NCBI GenBank assembly: GCA_903844785.1
Contig: CAIMVB010000135.1
Location: forward strand, 1-12,850
Direction: 5' to 3'
Length of the DNA: 12,850 nt
Origin: an uncultured Rhodospirillales bacterium
Lineage (GTDB): Bacteria > Pseudomonadota > Alphaproteobacteria > Acetobacterales > Acetobacteraceae
In this document: positions 6,573-12,850 of the stretch, piece by piece
How positions within the stretch are numbered: the stretch's first letter is position 1
Layout of the letters: each line of letters opens with the position of its first letter
Made by a program: the position numbers and the translations under genes
The notes under the pieces: generated by a model
Told to the model about the DNA's origin: nothing
Databases searched by the model: none
What the model saw: only the letters and a program-made list of their open reading frames with translations

Positions 6573-7079
6573 TCAAACCTCCACCACCACATACTCTGCC
6601 TCAACCTTCACCGAAAAAGTCTCGGCCTGATAAGGCCCTTCAACTGCAACGCCATCCATATGCATGGATGGTGTTGCAGAGTCTTTTTGAGCGGCTGATT
6701 CACCGCTCTGGGCCTTCGCCCTCTGCGGATCAGACGCTAGCGCCGCGCCAGGTTCCACATGCGCGGGAAAAGCACGCACTTTCGTCCGGCGTGGGTCGAA
6801 CCAGCTTTTGCCGGTGCGGATATCGAATTCCCAATTATGCCAAGGGCAGCGCACCATCTCTCCCGCGCGGGAGAAATGATACTTTCCCGGTTCATTGCTT
6901 TGAACCAAGCCGCACAGAATGCCGCCGGAAAGCGCGCTACCCTGATGCGGGCAGCGATCCAGCAGCGCGAAGAATTCGCCGCCCAGATTGAACACCACAA
7001 TCTTCTTGCCATCCGCTTCCACCAGCTTCCGGCCACCGGGCGGGATTTCATCCACCGCCCCGACAATATGCCGCGCCAT
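6573..7079 (-). CDS. Rieske [2Fe-2S] protein (ferredoxin-like)
   Basis: A 168-residue soluble Rieske protein with no signal peptide. Cluster ligands are complete: C43 and H45 in CPHQG, and C78 and H81 in CPWHNWEF. The long loop between them (about 56-77, SNEPGKYHFSRAGE) is larger than in dioxygenase ferredoxins. Residues about 113-146 form a polar Ala/Ser/Gln-rich stretch ending SMHMDG that looks like an insertion between VEPGA and VEGPYQAETF; its DNA contains a 16-bp hairpin. The last strand is VKVEAEYVVVEV. The ATG overlaps the upstream amidohydrolase stop by one base (TAATG), so the two are translationally coupled. It could be an electron carrier or a regulatory or assembly partner for the amidohydrolases. 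No oxygenase alpha subunit is adjacent. Confidence 0.9.
   Translation of the reverse strand: MARHIVGAVDEIPPGGRKLVEADGKKIVVFNLGGEFFALLDRCPHQGSALSGGILCGLVQSNEPGKYHFSRAGEMVRCPWHNWEFDIRTGKSWFDPRRTKVRAFPAHVEPGAALASDPQRAKAQSGESAAQKDSATPSMHMDGVAVEGPYQAETFSVKVEAEYVVVEV
6644..6688 (+). terminator. Intrinsic terminator of the glycosylase/SafE unit, embedded in the opposing Rieske gene
   Basis: Arms 6644-6659 and 6664-6679 pair over 16 positions around a 4-nt ATGC loop, with one exception: G6651 opposite T6672. That is a G-U wobble in + strand RNA but an A-C mismatch in - strand RNA. Three further bases and then five T (6684-6688) follow on the + strand. It starts 71 nt after the SafE stop, where no other terminator is visible, and it encodes residues 134-146 of the Rieske protein on the other strand. 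Confidence 0.72.
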
Positions 7080-8185
7080 TACAGCCGGTAGAACCCGCGT
7101 GCATTGCCGCCGAAAATCGCAGCGCGCTTTTCCAGCGGAATAAAGGACGGAATGGCAATACGCGGATCGTCAAAATCCCAATGCGGGTAATCGCTGGCAT
7201 AAAGAATGCGATCCCAGCCGATCCATTCCATCGCATCCAGCAAATGCTCGCCCTTTGCCGGTTCTTCGATCGGCTGGGTGGAGACATAAACATGATCACG
7301 CATATATTCGGATGGCGCGCGCTTCAGATGCGGCACCTCATCACGCAGGCGCTTCCAGTTATTATCCAGCCGCCAGCCGAGTGACGGCATCCAGCCAAAG
7401 CCGCATTCAATCATCAAAATCTTGAGTGTGGGGAAGCGTTCAAACACGCCTTCCACGACGAAGGAGGCCACCTGCGCCTGCGCACTGGTGGCGTGTTCCT
7501 GCACTTCTTCCACATAGAAGGAAGGCCAGCCGCCATTGGTCATGGCATTGCCGGAAAAACCAAAAGCGTGAATGCCAATCGGCAGCCCCACTTCCGCCGC
7601 GGCCTCATAAATCGGCCAATAGCGCCTGCGGCCCAGCGGTTCCGAAGTACGGCTCATCAGTAGCACTTGGCAGAAGCGATTATCACCAGCGCGCTTGCGG
7701 ATTTCCGCCGCTGACGCCGCCGCATCCTCATAAGGGACCACGATGGAAGCGCGCAGCCGCGCATCATGATCCACCCAATGCGCCAGCTGCCATTCATTCA
7801 CTGCATACGCGAGTGCGACCGAAAGATCATCATTCACATCACCCTGGCCGGAAGGCTGCAGCGGGTTCAGCACGCCCATATCCAGCCCGTAATGATCCAG
7901 GAATTGATGCTGCACAAAGCCCAGATCAGAAGCCGGAGGCTTGCCCCCCGGCCCCCAGGCATCGCGCCGGCTGGCAAGCGGTGCCGCCTTCGGGAAGGGA
8001 TAGCCCTTATGAAAACCGTGGCGGGCATGGATGCCGTAAGTGGTCAGCCGGTGCCACATGGCATCTGTCATGAAGGGGCGATATTCGGCCAGATCAGCGC
8101 AGCGCGGATGGATATCGCAATCCACCAGACCAAGGGTCGCGGCGGCTGGCCGGCCTGGGGCGGCAATGGGGCGGATGATGTTCAT
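7079..8185 (-). CDS. Amidohydrolase (PF04909 amidohydrolase-2 / ACMSD-like superfamily), paralogue A
   Basis: A 368-residue TIM-barrel metal enzyme of the superfamily that includes ACMSD, gamma-resorcylate decarboxylase and 5-carboxyvanillate decarboxylase. Putative metal ligands are D24 and H26 (VDCDIHP), H206 (GIHAFG) and D332 (YASDYPHWD). Other shared blocks are PLGRRRYWPIYEA, GGWPSFYVEE and APSEYMRDHV. At the place where many decarboxylases have a catalytic His in an HGG motif, this protein reads IECGFGWMP (E260). The start overlaps the stop of paralogue B by ATGA, and its stop overlaps the Rieske start, giving a tightly coupled three-gene cassette. Hydrolysis or non-oxidative decarboxylation of a carboxylic acid are both plausible; the substrate is unknown. 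Confidence 0.88.
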   Translation of the reverse strand: MNIIRPIAAPGRPAAATLGLVDCDIHPRCADLAEYRPFMTDAMWHRLTTYGIHARHGFHKGYPFPKAAPLASRRDAWGPGGKPPASDLGFVQHQFLDHYGLDMGVLNPLQPSGQGDVNDDLSVALAYAVNEWQLAHWVDHDARLRASIVVPYEDAAASAAEIRKRAGDNRFCQVLLMSRTSEPLGRRRYWPIYEAAAEVGLPIGIHAFGFSGNAMTNGGWPSFYVEEVQEHATSAQAQVASFVVEGVFERFPTLKILMIECGFGWMPSLGWRLDNNWKRLRDEVPHLKRAPSEYMRDHVYVSTQPIEEPAKGEHLLDAMEWIGWDRILYASDYPHWDFDDPRIAIPSFIPLEKRAAIFGGNARGFYRL

Positions 8186-9243
8186 GCCAAAGCTCCTTCG
8201 CGCAACCTAGCATAAGTAGCCAGCGGGTTATCCACCATGATTTTCTTGAGCAAAGCCTGATCGAGCCCCTGGGGCACGGTTGCGTCCCCTTCAAAATGCG
8301 CATGCGGCCAATCGGAAGACCAAAGCAGCAATTCATCCGACCCCAGATGATCCATCAGCCGTGCCATGGTGGCGGCTTCTTCCGGCACATCCAAGGGGCG
8401 GATGGAAAGCCGCACATGGTCGCGCACATATTCCGATGGCGGGCGATCCAGCCAGGGTACTTCAAAGCGCACCCCCTTCCAGGATTTCACCAAACGCCAC
8501 AGGAAAGACGGCAACCAGGACACGCCGCTTTCCAGCAGCACAACCTTGAGCTTGGGGAATTTCACAAAGACGCCCTCCGTAATCAGGGAGGCTAGTGATG
8601 CTTGAAACCCCATGGAATTGGCCGTGTATTCCTCAAGATAATAGGAAGGCCAGCCAACCGAGGTGACGGGGTGGCGCCAATTGCTGCCGGCATGGATGGC
8701 AAGCGGGATGTCGTGGCGGGACAGCGCTTCATAAACCGGCCACCATTCGCGCCGGCCGAGCGGGATTTCCCCCATGCAGAGCGTCATGGCCTGCACAAAG
8801 CGATGGTCCGGCGCCAAGCGTTCGATCTCGGCGACTGATTCCTCAATGGCATTGGGCAGCAGGATGGAAGCGCGCAGGCGCTTATCGCCATCCAGCCATT
8901 CGGCGCGGATCCAATCATTCACCGCCCGCGCAAAGGCCGCCGAGAGATCTCGGCTGAAGGGAAGCTGCGCCGGGAAAAGCGGGTTGAGGATGCCGGTGCC
9001 GACATTCCAGCGATCCAGCACTTGCGCCTGCAAGGTGGCGAGCGTGCATGGCGCTTCCCCCTTCGGCCCACGCCAATCCGCGCGCACAGTGGAAGGGGCG
9101 GCGGGCGGCCAGGAAGCGCTTTCAAGTTGAGAGACGCCACGTTCCTTCAGGCTGGTGCGCCAATGCTGGTCCATATAAGGGAACAGGCTTGCCATGCTCG
9201 GCAGGCCAGGATGCAGATCGCAGTCTATTGCCGCTTCAGTCAC
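8182..9243 (-). CDS. Amidohydrolase (PF04909 amidohydrolase-2 / ACMSD-like superfamily), paralogue B
   Basis: A 353-residue paralogue of the next gene, clearly from an old tandem duplication. Both share RLRASI, the PLGRR..WP.YEA block, GWPS.Y.EE, EGVF..FP.LK, W.PS..WRL, PSEY.RDHV and SDWPH/SDYPH. Likely metal ligands are D9 and H11 (IDCDLHP), H184 (AIHAGS) and D311 (WSSDWPHAHF); E238 (LLESGVSWLP) takes the place of the usual HGG histidine. Translation starts at GTG 9243, set by a strong GGAGGA site (9247-9252) three bases upstream. It is the first gene of the overlapping cassette. The pair may form a heteromer or act on related intermediates. Confidence 0.88.
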   Translation of the reverse strand: MTEAAIDCDLHPGLPSMASLFPYMDQHWRTSLKERGVSQLESASWPPAAPSTVRADWRGPKGEAPCTLATLQAQVLDRWNVGTGILNPLFPAQLPFSRDLSAAFARAVNDWIRAEWLDGDKRLRASILLPNAIEESVAEIERLAPDHRFVQAMTLCMGEIPLGRREWWPVYEALSRHDIPLAIHAGSNWRHPVTSVGWPSYYLEEYTANSMGFQASLASLITEGVFVKFPKLKVVLLESGVSWLPSFLWRLVKSWKGVRFEVPWLDRPPSEYVRDHVRLSIRPLDVPEEAATMARLMDHLGSDELLLWSSDWPHAHFEGDATVPQGLDQALLKKIMVDNPLATYARLREGALA

Positions 9244-9246
9244 GGT

Positions 9247-9252
9247 TCCTCC
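9247..9252 (-). promoter_or_regulatory. Strong ribosome binding site for GTG-started amidohydrolase
   Basis: On the - strand GGAGGA is followed by ACC and then GTG at 9243. No ATG with an equally good site lies nearby, and residues right after the GTG already lead into the metal-binding IDCDLHP motif. This site supports the non-ATG start. Confidence 0.75.
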
Positions 9253-9304
9253 AGCGCGCCGCAGTCATGACGCGGGCGGAGCATCCTCCCTTTTTCCGAG
9301 GGGA

Positions 9305-10192
9305 TCAATGGTCGCCAAGCGCCAGTATGGCAGCGCGAAACGGCAAGGAAGGCACCGCACCAGGCTGGGTGCAGGCCAGGGCGCCTGCGGTCACCGCCAG
9401 CCGGAGCGTTTTTTCCGGCGTCAGCCCTTCGGCGATAAAGGCCGCGAAAGCACCCAGAAAGGCATCCCCCGCGCCCGTGGTATCTGCAACCGTAATACGG
9501 GGCGGGGTGGCAGCGATCACCACGCCATCAGGGCGGGCCCAAAAGGCGCCGGCGGCACCGGCGGTGACGATCACTTCACGCATCGTCTCGGCAGCGAGGG
9601 AGAGCGCAAGCGCGGCAGGCAGGGCTTCCCGCTGCGCCAGAATGGCGGCTTCGGTTTCATTCAGCACCAGCATATCCGTCGCGGCCAATAATTCTGGCAG
9701 GATCGGCGCGGCGGGAGCAACATTCAAAATCCGCCGCGCTGCGGGCAAGGCGCGAAATAGCGCGGCAGAGGCCGCTTGCGGCGTTTCAAGCTGCGCCAGC
9801 GCAACAGTAATGCCAGCAGGTGGCGCGAAATCCGCGGGCAGCGAGAGTTCAGCATTGGCGCCGGGGATGATGATGATTTGATTCTCGCCCGCCGCATCCA
9901 CCAGGATCATCGCCGCACCGGTGGATGCGCCCATCTGCTGTAGCGCGGCGGCATCAATGCCCTCCTCCGCCCAAAGCGCGCATGCGGCTTCCCCCGGCGC
10001 GTCATCGCCAATGGCTGCGATCAGCGAAACCTGACCGCCCGCCCGCGCCGCCGCGACCGCTTGGTTGCTGCCCTTGCCGCCATGGAAATGCGCCATGCCC
10101 GCCGCGGTCAGCGTTTCCCCAGCTTCAGGGAAGCGCGCCAGCGTCAGGACCGTGTCGCGATTATAGGACCCAATGACAAGGATATTGCCCAT
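9305..10192 (-). CDS. Ribokinase-like PfkB-family carbohydrate kinase
   Basis: A 295-residue cytosolic sugar kinase that should phosphorylate ribose or a similar compound with ATP. Ribokinase signatures are in order: GSYNRD (N11 and D13 at the ribose-contact positions), HGGKGSNQAVAAARAG (G38, G39, K40 and N43), GENQ...PGAN (102-113), QLETP (E136), VTAGAAGAF and the anion-hole/catalytic motif DTTGAGDAF with base D243. The retained Asn/Asp/Glu set favours true ribokinase over a fructokinase-type PfkB member. Start 10192 (ATG, MGNILVIGS) matches the family N-terminus but has no clear ribosome site; TTG 10228 is an alternative adding 12 residues. It follows the HD-domain gene by 45 nt. No ribose transporter genes are present, so the in vivo substrate is open. 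Confidence 0.9.
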   Translation of the reverse strand: MGNILVIGSYNRDTVLTLARFPEAGETLTAAGMAHFHGGKGSNQAVAAARAGGQVSLIAAIGDDAPGEAACALWAEEGIDAAALQQMGASTGAAMILVDAAGENQIIIIPGANAELSLPADFAPPAGITVALAQLETPQAASAALFRALPAARRILNVAPAAPILPELLAATDMLVLNETEAAILAQREALPAALALSLAAETMREVIVTAGAAGAFWARPDGVVIAATPPRITVADTTGAGDAFLGAFAAFIAEGLTPEKTLRLAVTAGALACTQPGAVPSLPFRAAILALGDH

Positions 10193-10237
10193 GCCGCCAA
10201 GGCTGCTTGCCAAGGCAGCGCGGGTCAAGGGCGCTGA

Positions 10238-10795
10238 TTATTTCAGGCAGGCGGCGACATAGGGCAGGAAATGCTGCACCGGCGGCGTCTCAAGCCCCTT
10301 CACCTTGGCGCCTTCATCAAAACGCCGGAGCCGCACGGCATCCTCCGCCTGCGGCAAGGCGCGAAAGGCAGCGACTTCTTCACCCGACATCGGGCCGCCT
10401 TGCAGCGAAAGGCTGAGCACGGAATCAGATGAGAGCTTGGCGAAGTAATCCGCCTCCGTCGCGCAAAGATAGCGCTTGGCGGCGACATGGAGCCTCACCG
10501 GTTCGGTCACTTCTGGGCCGAACCAGGCTTGCAGCCATTCCTGGCCCAATTCTTCGTGCTTATCGTCTACGCCATGCGCGGCGGGGTTGTCACCCAAATC
10601 ATGCACCATATGGCCGATATCATGCAGCAAAGCGGCGGTGATCAGGGAAGCGGAACAGCCTTCGCGCTCCGCCTGCCAGGCGGATTGCAGCGCGTGCTGA
10701 CGCTGCGTGATGTCATGCAGCCCGTAGCGGCCATGGCCCTTGCCATCAATCAGATCAGCCAATTCCTGCAAACGCGGATCGTCACCTTGGGCCAT
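10238..10795 (-). CDS. HD-domain protein, candidate mixed-valent di-iron oxygenase (PhnZ / phosphonate-degradation HDIG family)
   Basis: A 185-residue HD-fold protein. From memory of PhnZ, its numbering matches closely: H34 (RQHALQ), H58-D59 (LLHDIGH) and H80 (KHEE), then with a shift of two H102 (RLHVAAKRYL) and D159 (RRFDEGAK). All six di-iron ligands are present. The QGGPMSGEE segment (131-139) and the LHVAAKRYL block are typical of the HDIG proteins found in phosphonate operons. PhnZ-type and MIOX-type members oxidise a C-H bond next to a hydroxyl and cleave C-P or C-C bonds. The lid tyrosine Y24 is kept, but the partner Glu27 is a His here (YGLHDITQ), so the substrate probably differs from aminohydroxyethylphosphonate. 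No phosphonate genes are nearby. The start at 10795 has an AAGGGAAG site. Confidence 0.82.
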   Translation of the reverse strand: MAQGDDPRLQELADLIDGKGHGRYGLHDITQRQHALQSAWQAEREGCSASLITAALLHDIGHMVHDLGDNPAAHGVDDKHEELGQEWLQAWFGPEVTEPVRLHVAAKRYLCATEADYFAKLSSDSVLSLSLQGGPMSGEEVAAFRALPQAEDAVRLRRFDEGAKVKGLETPPVQHFLPYVAACLK

Positions 10796-10858
10796 GGGTA
10801 TTCTTCCCTTTCGATTCCCCAGCTTGTTAGCGAGGGCAAAGCAAGGCGAAAAGCACCA

Positions 10859-10892
10859 TCATGGCCGTGTCATCAAATCTTCACGGCCATGA
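10859..10892 (-). terminator. Perfect 11-bp inverted repeat after the acyl-CoA dehydrogenase operon
   Basis: TCATGGCCGTG (10859-10869) and its exact complement (10882-10892) flank a 12-nt loop, starting 12 nt past the stop of the small acyl-CoA dehydrogenase. Only a run of four T follows, seven bases after the stem on the - strand, so termination may be partial. It could instead stabilise the mRNA 3' end or serve as a protein-binding dyad. Confidence 0.55.
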
Positions 10893-10904
10893 CAGGGGAT
10901 GGCT

Positions 10905-12056
10905 TCAGGCTGCTTGATTGAGCCCGCCCATCGCCATCAGTTGCGTCAAATGATGATCGGCATCGCCGAACATGGTGTCGATGGTGGTAAGGCGCTTGAA
11001 GTAATGCCCGCCCAGATATTCCATCGTCATGGCAATGCCGCCATGCAATTGAATGGCGCCTTGGCCGATGAATTTGCCCGAACGCCCGATTTGCACCTTC
11101 ACCGCCGACATTTGCCGGCGCCTTTCGGTCGCGTCCGGTTCTTGCGCCATCATCGCCGCCAGCATGGCCATGGAACGTGCCTCTTCCAGGCAGACCATCA
11201 TTTCCGCCGCGCGATGCTGCAGCGATTGGAAGGACCCAATCGGCCGGCCGAATTGCTTGCGCGTCTTCAGATAATCGAGGGTCAGCTTTTGCAGCGCATC
11301 CATGGCGCCCACTGCTTCACCCGCCAGCGCCGCGATAGTTTCATCCACCACGCGATCCACCAGCGCCAAGCCATTGCCGGCATCGCCCAGCAGCGCTTCA
11401 GCCGGCAGGCTCACGCGATCAAGCGTGATTTCGGCACCGCGCAAGCCATCCGTGGTAGGATAGCTACGCCGCGTCACGCCCTTGGCGTTGGCGGGCACCA
11501 GAAAAACGCCAATGCCGGATTTGTCGCGCCGCGCACCGCCGATACGCGCGGTGACGATGATCTGGTCCGCCACATCACCATGCAGCACCACGCCCTTACG
11601 GCCTTCCAGCACCCAAGCCCCGCCATCCTTCTTCGCTGTGGTCGCGATATCGTGCAAATCGTGGCGCGATTGCGGTTCGGTATGGCCAAAGGCGAGTTTC
11701 AGCTTGCCCGCGGCAATTTCCGGCACCATCGCCGCGCGCAGCGCCGCGGATGCACCATGGCGGATGAAGCCGCCGCCCATCACAACGGTAGCAAGCCAAG
11801 GTTCCAGCGTAATCGCGCCGCCCATGGCTTCCGCCATCAGCATGACTTCGACAGGGCCTGCACCGAAGCCGCCATCTTCTTCCGCGAAGGGCAGGCCTAG
11901 CAGGCCGAGTTCGGCATAAGCTTCCCACATTTCCTGCGACCAGCCATTGGCTGATTTCAGAAAGCGCTTGCGGTCTTCAAACTTGTATTTATCGGCCAGC
12001 AGCTTGGTCAGGCTGTCCTGCAACAGCCGCTGGTCTTCGGAGAGATCGAAATCCAT
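10905..12056 (-). CDS. Acyl-CoA dehydrogenase, small subunit of a pimeloyl-CoA-dehydrogenase-like heteromer
   Basis: A 383-residue acyl-CoA dehydrogenase-fold flavoprotein. The N-terminal helical domain starts MDFDLSEDQRLLQDS; the middle beta-domain carries AFGHTEPQSRHDL in place of the usual FAD/substrate loop; the C-terminal helical domain has RKQFGRPIGSFQSLQHRAA and the FAD-contact IQLHGGIAMTMEY. Where typical enzymes have the catalytic YEGT.EI motif this one reads MFGDADHHL, so it lacks that glutamate. Overall it resembles PimD, the small subunit of pimeloyl-CoA dehydrogenase. It starts 3 nt after the stop of the large-subunit gene, which fits a heterotetramer that oxidises a medium-chain acyl- or dicarboxyl-CoA and passes electrons to ETF. 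Chain specificity cannot be assigned. Confidence 0.9.
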   Translation of the reverse strand: MDFDLSEDQRLLQDSLTKLLADKYKFEDRKRFLKSANGWSQEMWEAYAELGLLGLPFAEEDGGFGAGPVEVMLMAEAMGGAITLEPWLATVVMGGGFIRHGASAALRAAMVPEIAAGKLKLAFGHTEPQSRHDLHDIATTAKKDGGAWVLEGRKGVVLHGDVADQIIVTARIGGARRDKSGIGVFLVPANAKGVTRRSYPTTDGLRGAEITLDRVSLPAEALLGDAGNGLALVDRVVDETIAALAGEAVGAMDALQKLTLDYLKTRKQFGRPIGSFQSLQHRAAEMMVCLEEARSMAMLAAMMAQEPDATERRRQMSAVKVQIGRSGKFIGQGAIQLHGGIAMTMEYLGGHYFKRLTTIDTMFGDADHHLTQLMAMGGLNQAA

Positions 12057-12059
12057 GTC

Positions 12060-12850
12060 TCAGAGCCCCAAAAACGCTTTTGCCATGATGTTCTTTTGGA
12101 TCTCGGTGGAACCACCATAGATCGTCTGCTTGCGCCAATTGAAATAGGTTGGCTGCGCAAGCGTTGCCCATTCCGGTGCCAGTTCCGGTTCATTCCAGCG
12201 ATCCCCATCGGGATCAGCACCCACCATCCCGTAAGGCCCGGCGGCCATGACATAAAGGTCGCTGATGGATTGCTGGATTTCCGTGCCCCTGATCTTCAGC
12301 ACGGAAGAAGCCGGGTTGGGCTTGCGTTCGCTGAGCTGCCGATTTTCATCGGCCAGCACGCGCATGGTGGTCATCTCCAGCGCCTTGAGTTGCACTTCCA
12401 CTTCGGTCAGGCGTTCGCGGAAGCGCGCATCCTCGATCATCGGGCGCTCACCACCCGGCGCATTCTGCGCAATCAGCTTCAGGCGGCGAATGCGGTCCTT
12501 GGAAGCGCCCACGCGCGCCTGGCCGGTGCGTTCGTTGGAGAGCAGGAATTTCGCGCAATCCCAGCCGCGATGTTCCGTACCGACCAGATTGGCAACCGGC
12601 ACTTTCACATCATCAAAGAACACCTCATTCACTTCATGCGCGCCATCAATAGTGATGATGGGGCGCACGGTGATGCCGGGCGTGTTCATATCCACGACAA
12701 GGAAGGAAATGCCTTCCTGCTGCTTGGTCGCTTCCGGATTGGTGCGCACCAGCAGGAAGATCCAATCGGCATATTGCGCCAAGGTCGTCCAGGTTTTCTG
12801 CCCATTGACGATGTAGTGATCCCCTTCGCGCACCGCCCGCGTTTTCAGCG
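12060..12850 (-). CDS. Acyl-CoA dehydrogenase, large subunit (PimC-like), N-terminal part beyond window
   Basis: The 263 C-terminal residues are visible; the frame stays open to the right edge (LKTRAVREGDHYIVNGQKTWTT), so this is a 5'-truncated gene and the GTG at 12833 is internal. The beta-domain motif NGQKTWTTLAQYADW, the VNEVFFDDVKVPVANLVG strand, the helical LLSNERTGQA segment and the family end TIYGGSTEIQKNIMAKAFLGL are all present. The canonical catalytic Glu of YEGT is a Gly here (IYGGSTEI). The Glu in SNERTG lies where isovaleryl-CoA-type enzymes keep their base, so this subunit probably holds the active site. PimC is the closest named relative I recognise. It is co-transcribed with the small subunit, 3 nt apart. 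Confidence 0.91.
   Translation of the reverse strand, partial: LKTRAVREGDHYIVNGQKTWTTLAQYADWIFLLVRTNPEATKQQEGISFLVVDMNTPGITVRPIITIDGAHEVNEVFFDDVKVPVANLVGTEHRGWDCAKFLLSNERTGQARVGASKDRIRRLKLIAQNAPGGERPMIEDARFRERLTEVEVQLKALEMTTMRVLADENRQLSERKPNPASSVLKIRGTEIQQSISDLYVMAAGPYGMVGADPDGDRWNEPELAPEWATLAQPTYFNWRKQTIYGGSTEIQKNIMAKAFLGL

Noticed and set aside
5891..6991. 366-codon open frame on the + strand across SafE and the Rieske gene
   Set aside because: It is a Gly/Arg-rich low-complexity translation in a shifted frame over two well-supported genes. I considered a fusion and discarded it.
10899..11900. 333-codon open frame on the + strand opposite the small acyl-CoA dehydrogenase
   Set aside because: It is the antisense shadow of a clear acyl-CoA dehydrogenase and is His/Arg-rich without recognisable domains.
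1..12850. Mobile element, prophage, CRISPR array or defence system
   Set aside because: No transposase, integrase, direct-repeat array, toxin-antitoxin pair or nuclease-like gene is visible. The only long repeat is the OmpA 3' end, which is explained by gene duplication.

Overview
The window is GC-rich, gene-dense DNA from an alphaproteobacterium, most plausibly Rhodospirillales/Acetobacteraceae (Roseomonas-like). This assignment is an inference from the codon choice, a TctC/Bug-type binding protein, the alphaproteobacterial form of electron-transfer flavoprotein-ubiquinone oxidoreductase, and a pimeloyl-CoA-dehydrogenase-like gene pair. There are no rRNA or tRNA genes, CRISPR arrays, transposases or phage genes.

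Left part (1-1640, + strand). The window opens inside the last 31 codons of one OmpA-type gene. A 361-bp AT-richer spacer follows, then a complete OmpA-type porin/peptidoglycan anchor (514-1584). The two gene ends and their terminators are almost identical, so this is a tandem OmpA family under recent duplication or gene conversion. Centre-left (1663-4928, - strand): ETF-QO, a serine-type glutathione S-transferase and an orphan Bug substrate-binding protein form a closely spaced transcription unit. It converges on ompA over a terminator that looks bidirectional.

Centre (5007-6572, + strand). A family-4-like uracil-DNA glycosylase is followed 6 nt later by a SafE/DsbD_2-type membrane protein. 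The glycosylase lacks the cysteines of the usual [4Fe-4S] cluster. The likely terminator of this unit lies inside the oppositely oriented Rieske gene.

Right part (6573-12850, - strand). Reading with transcription, there is a heterodimer-type acyl-CoA dehydrogenase pair (large subunit cut by the window edge, then small subunit), a hairpin, an HD-domain mixed-valent di-iron oxygenase candidate of the PhnZ/MIOX type, and a ribokinase-like kinase. These are followed by two paralogous amidohydrolases and a Rieske protein fused by 4-nt and 1-nt overlaps. The acyl-CoA dehydrogenases would pass electrons via ETF to the ETF-QO encoded in the same window and on to ubiquinone. The amidohydrolase-amidohydrolase-Rieske cassette and the HD oxygenase/kinase pair are the parts most likely to hold undescribed catabolic chemistry. 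Their substrates cannot be read from the sequence.
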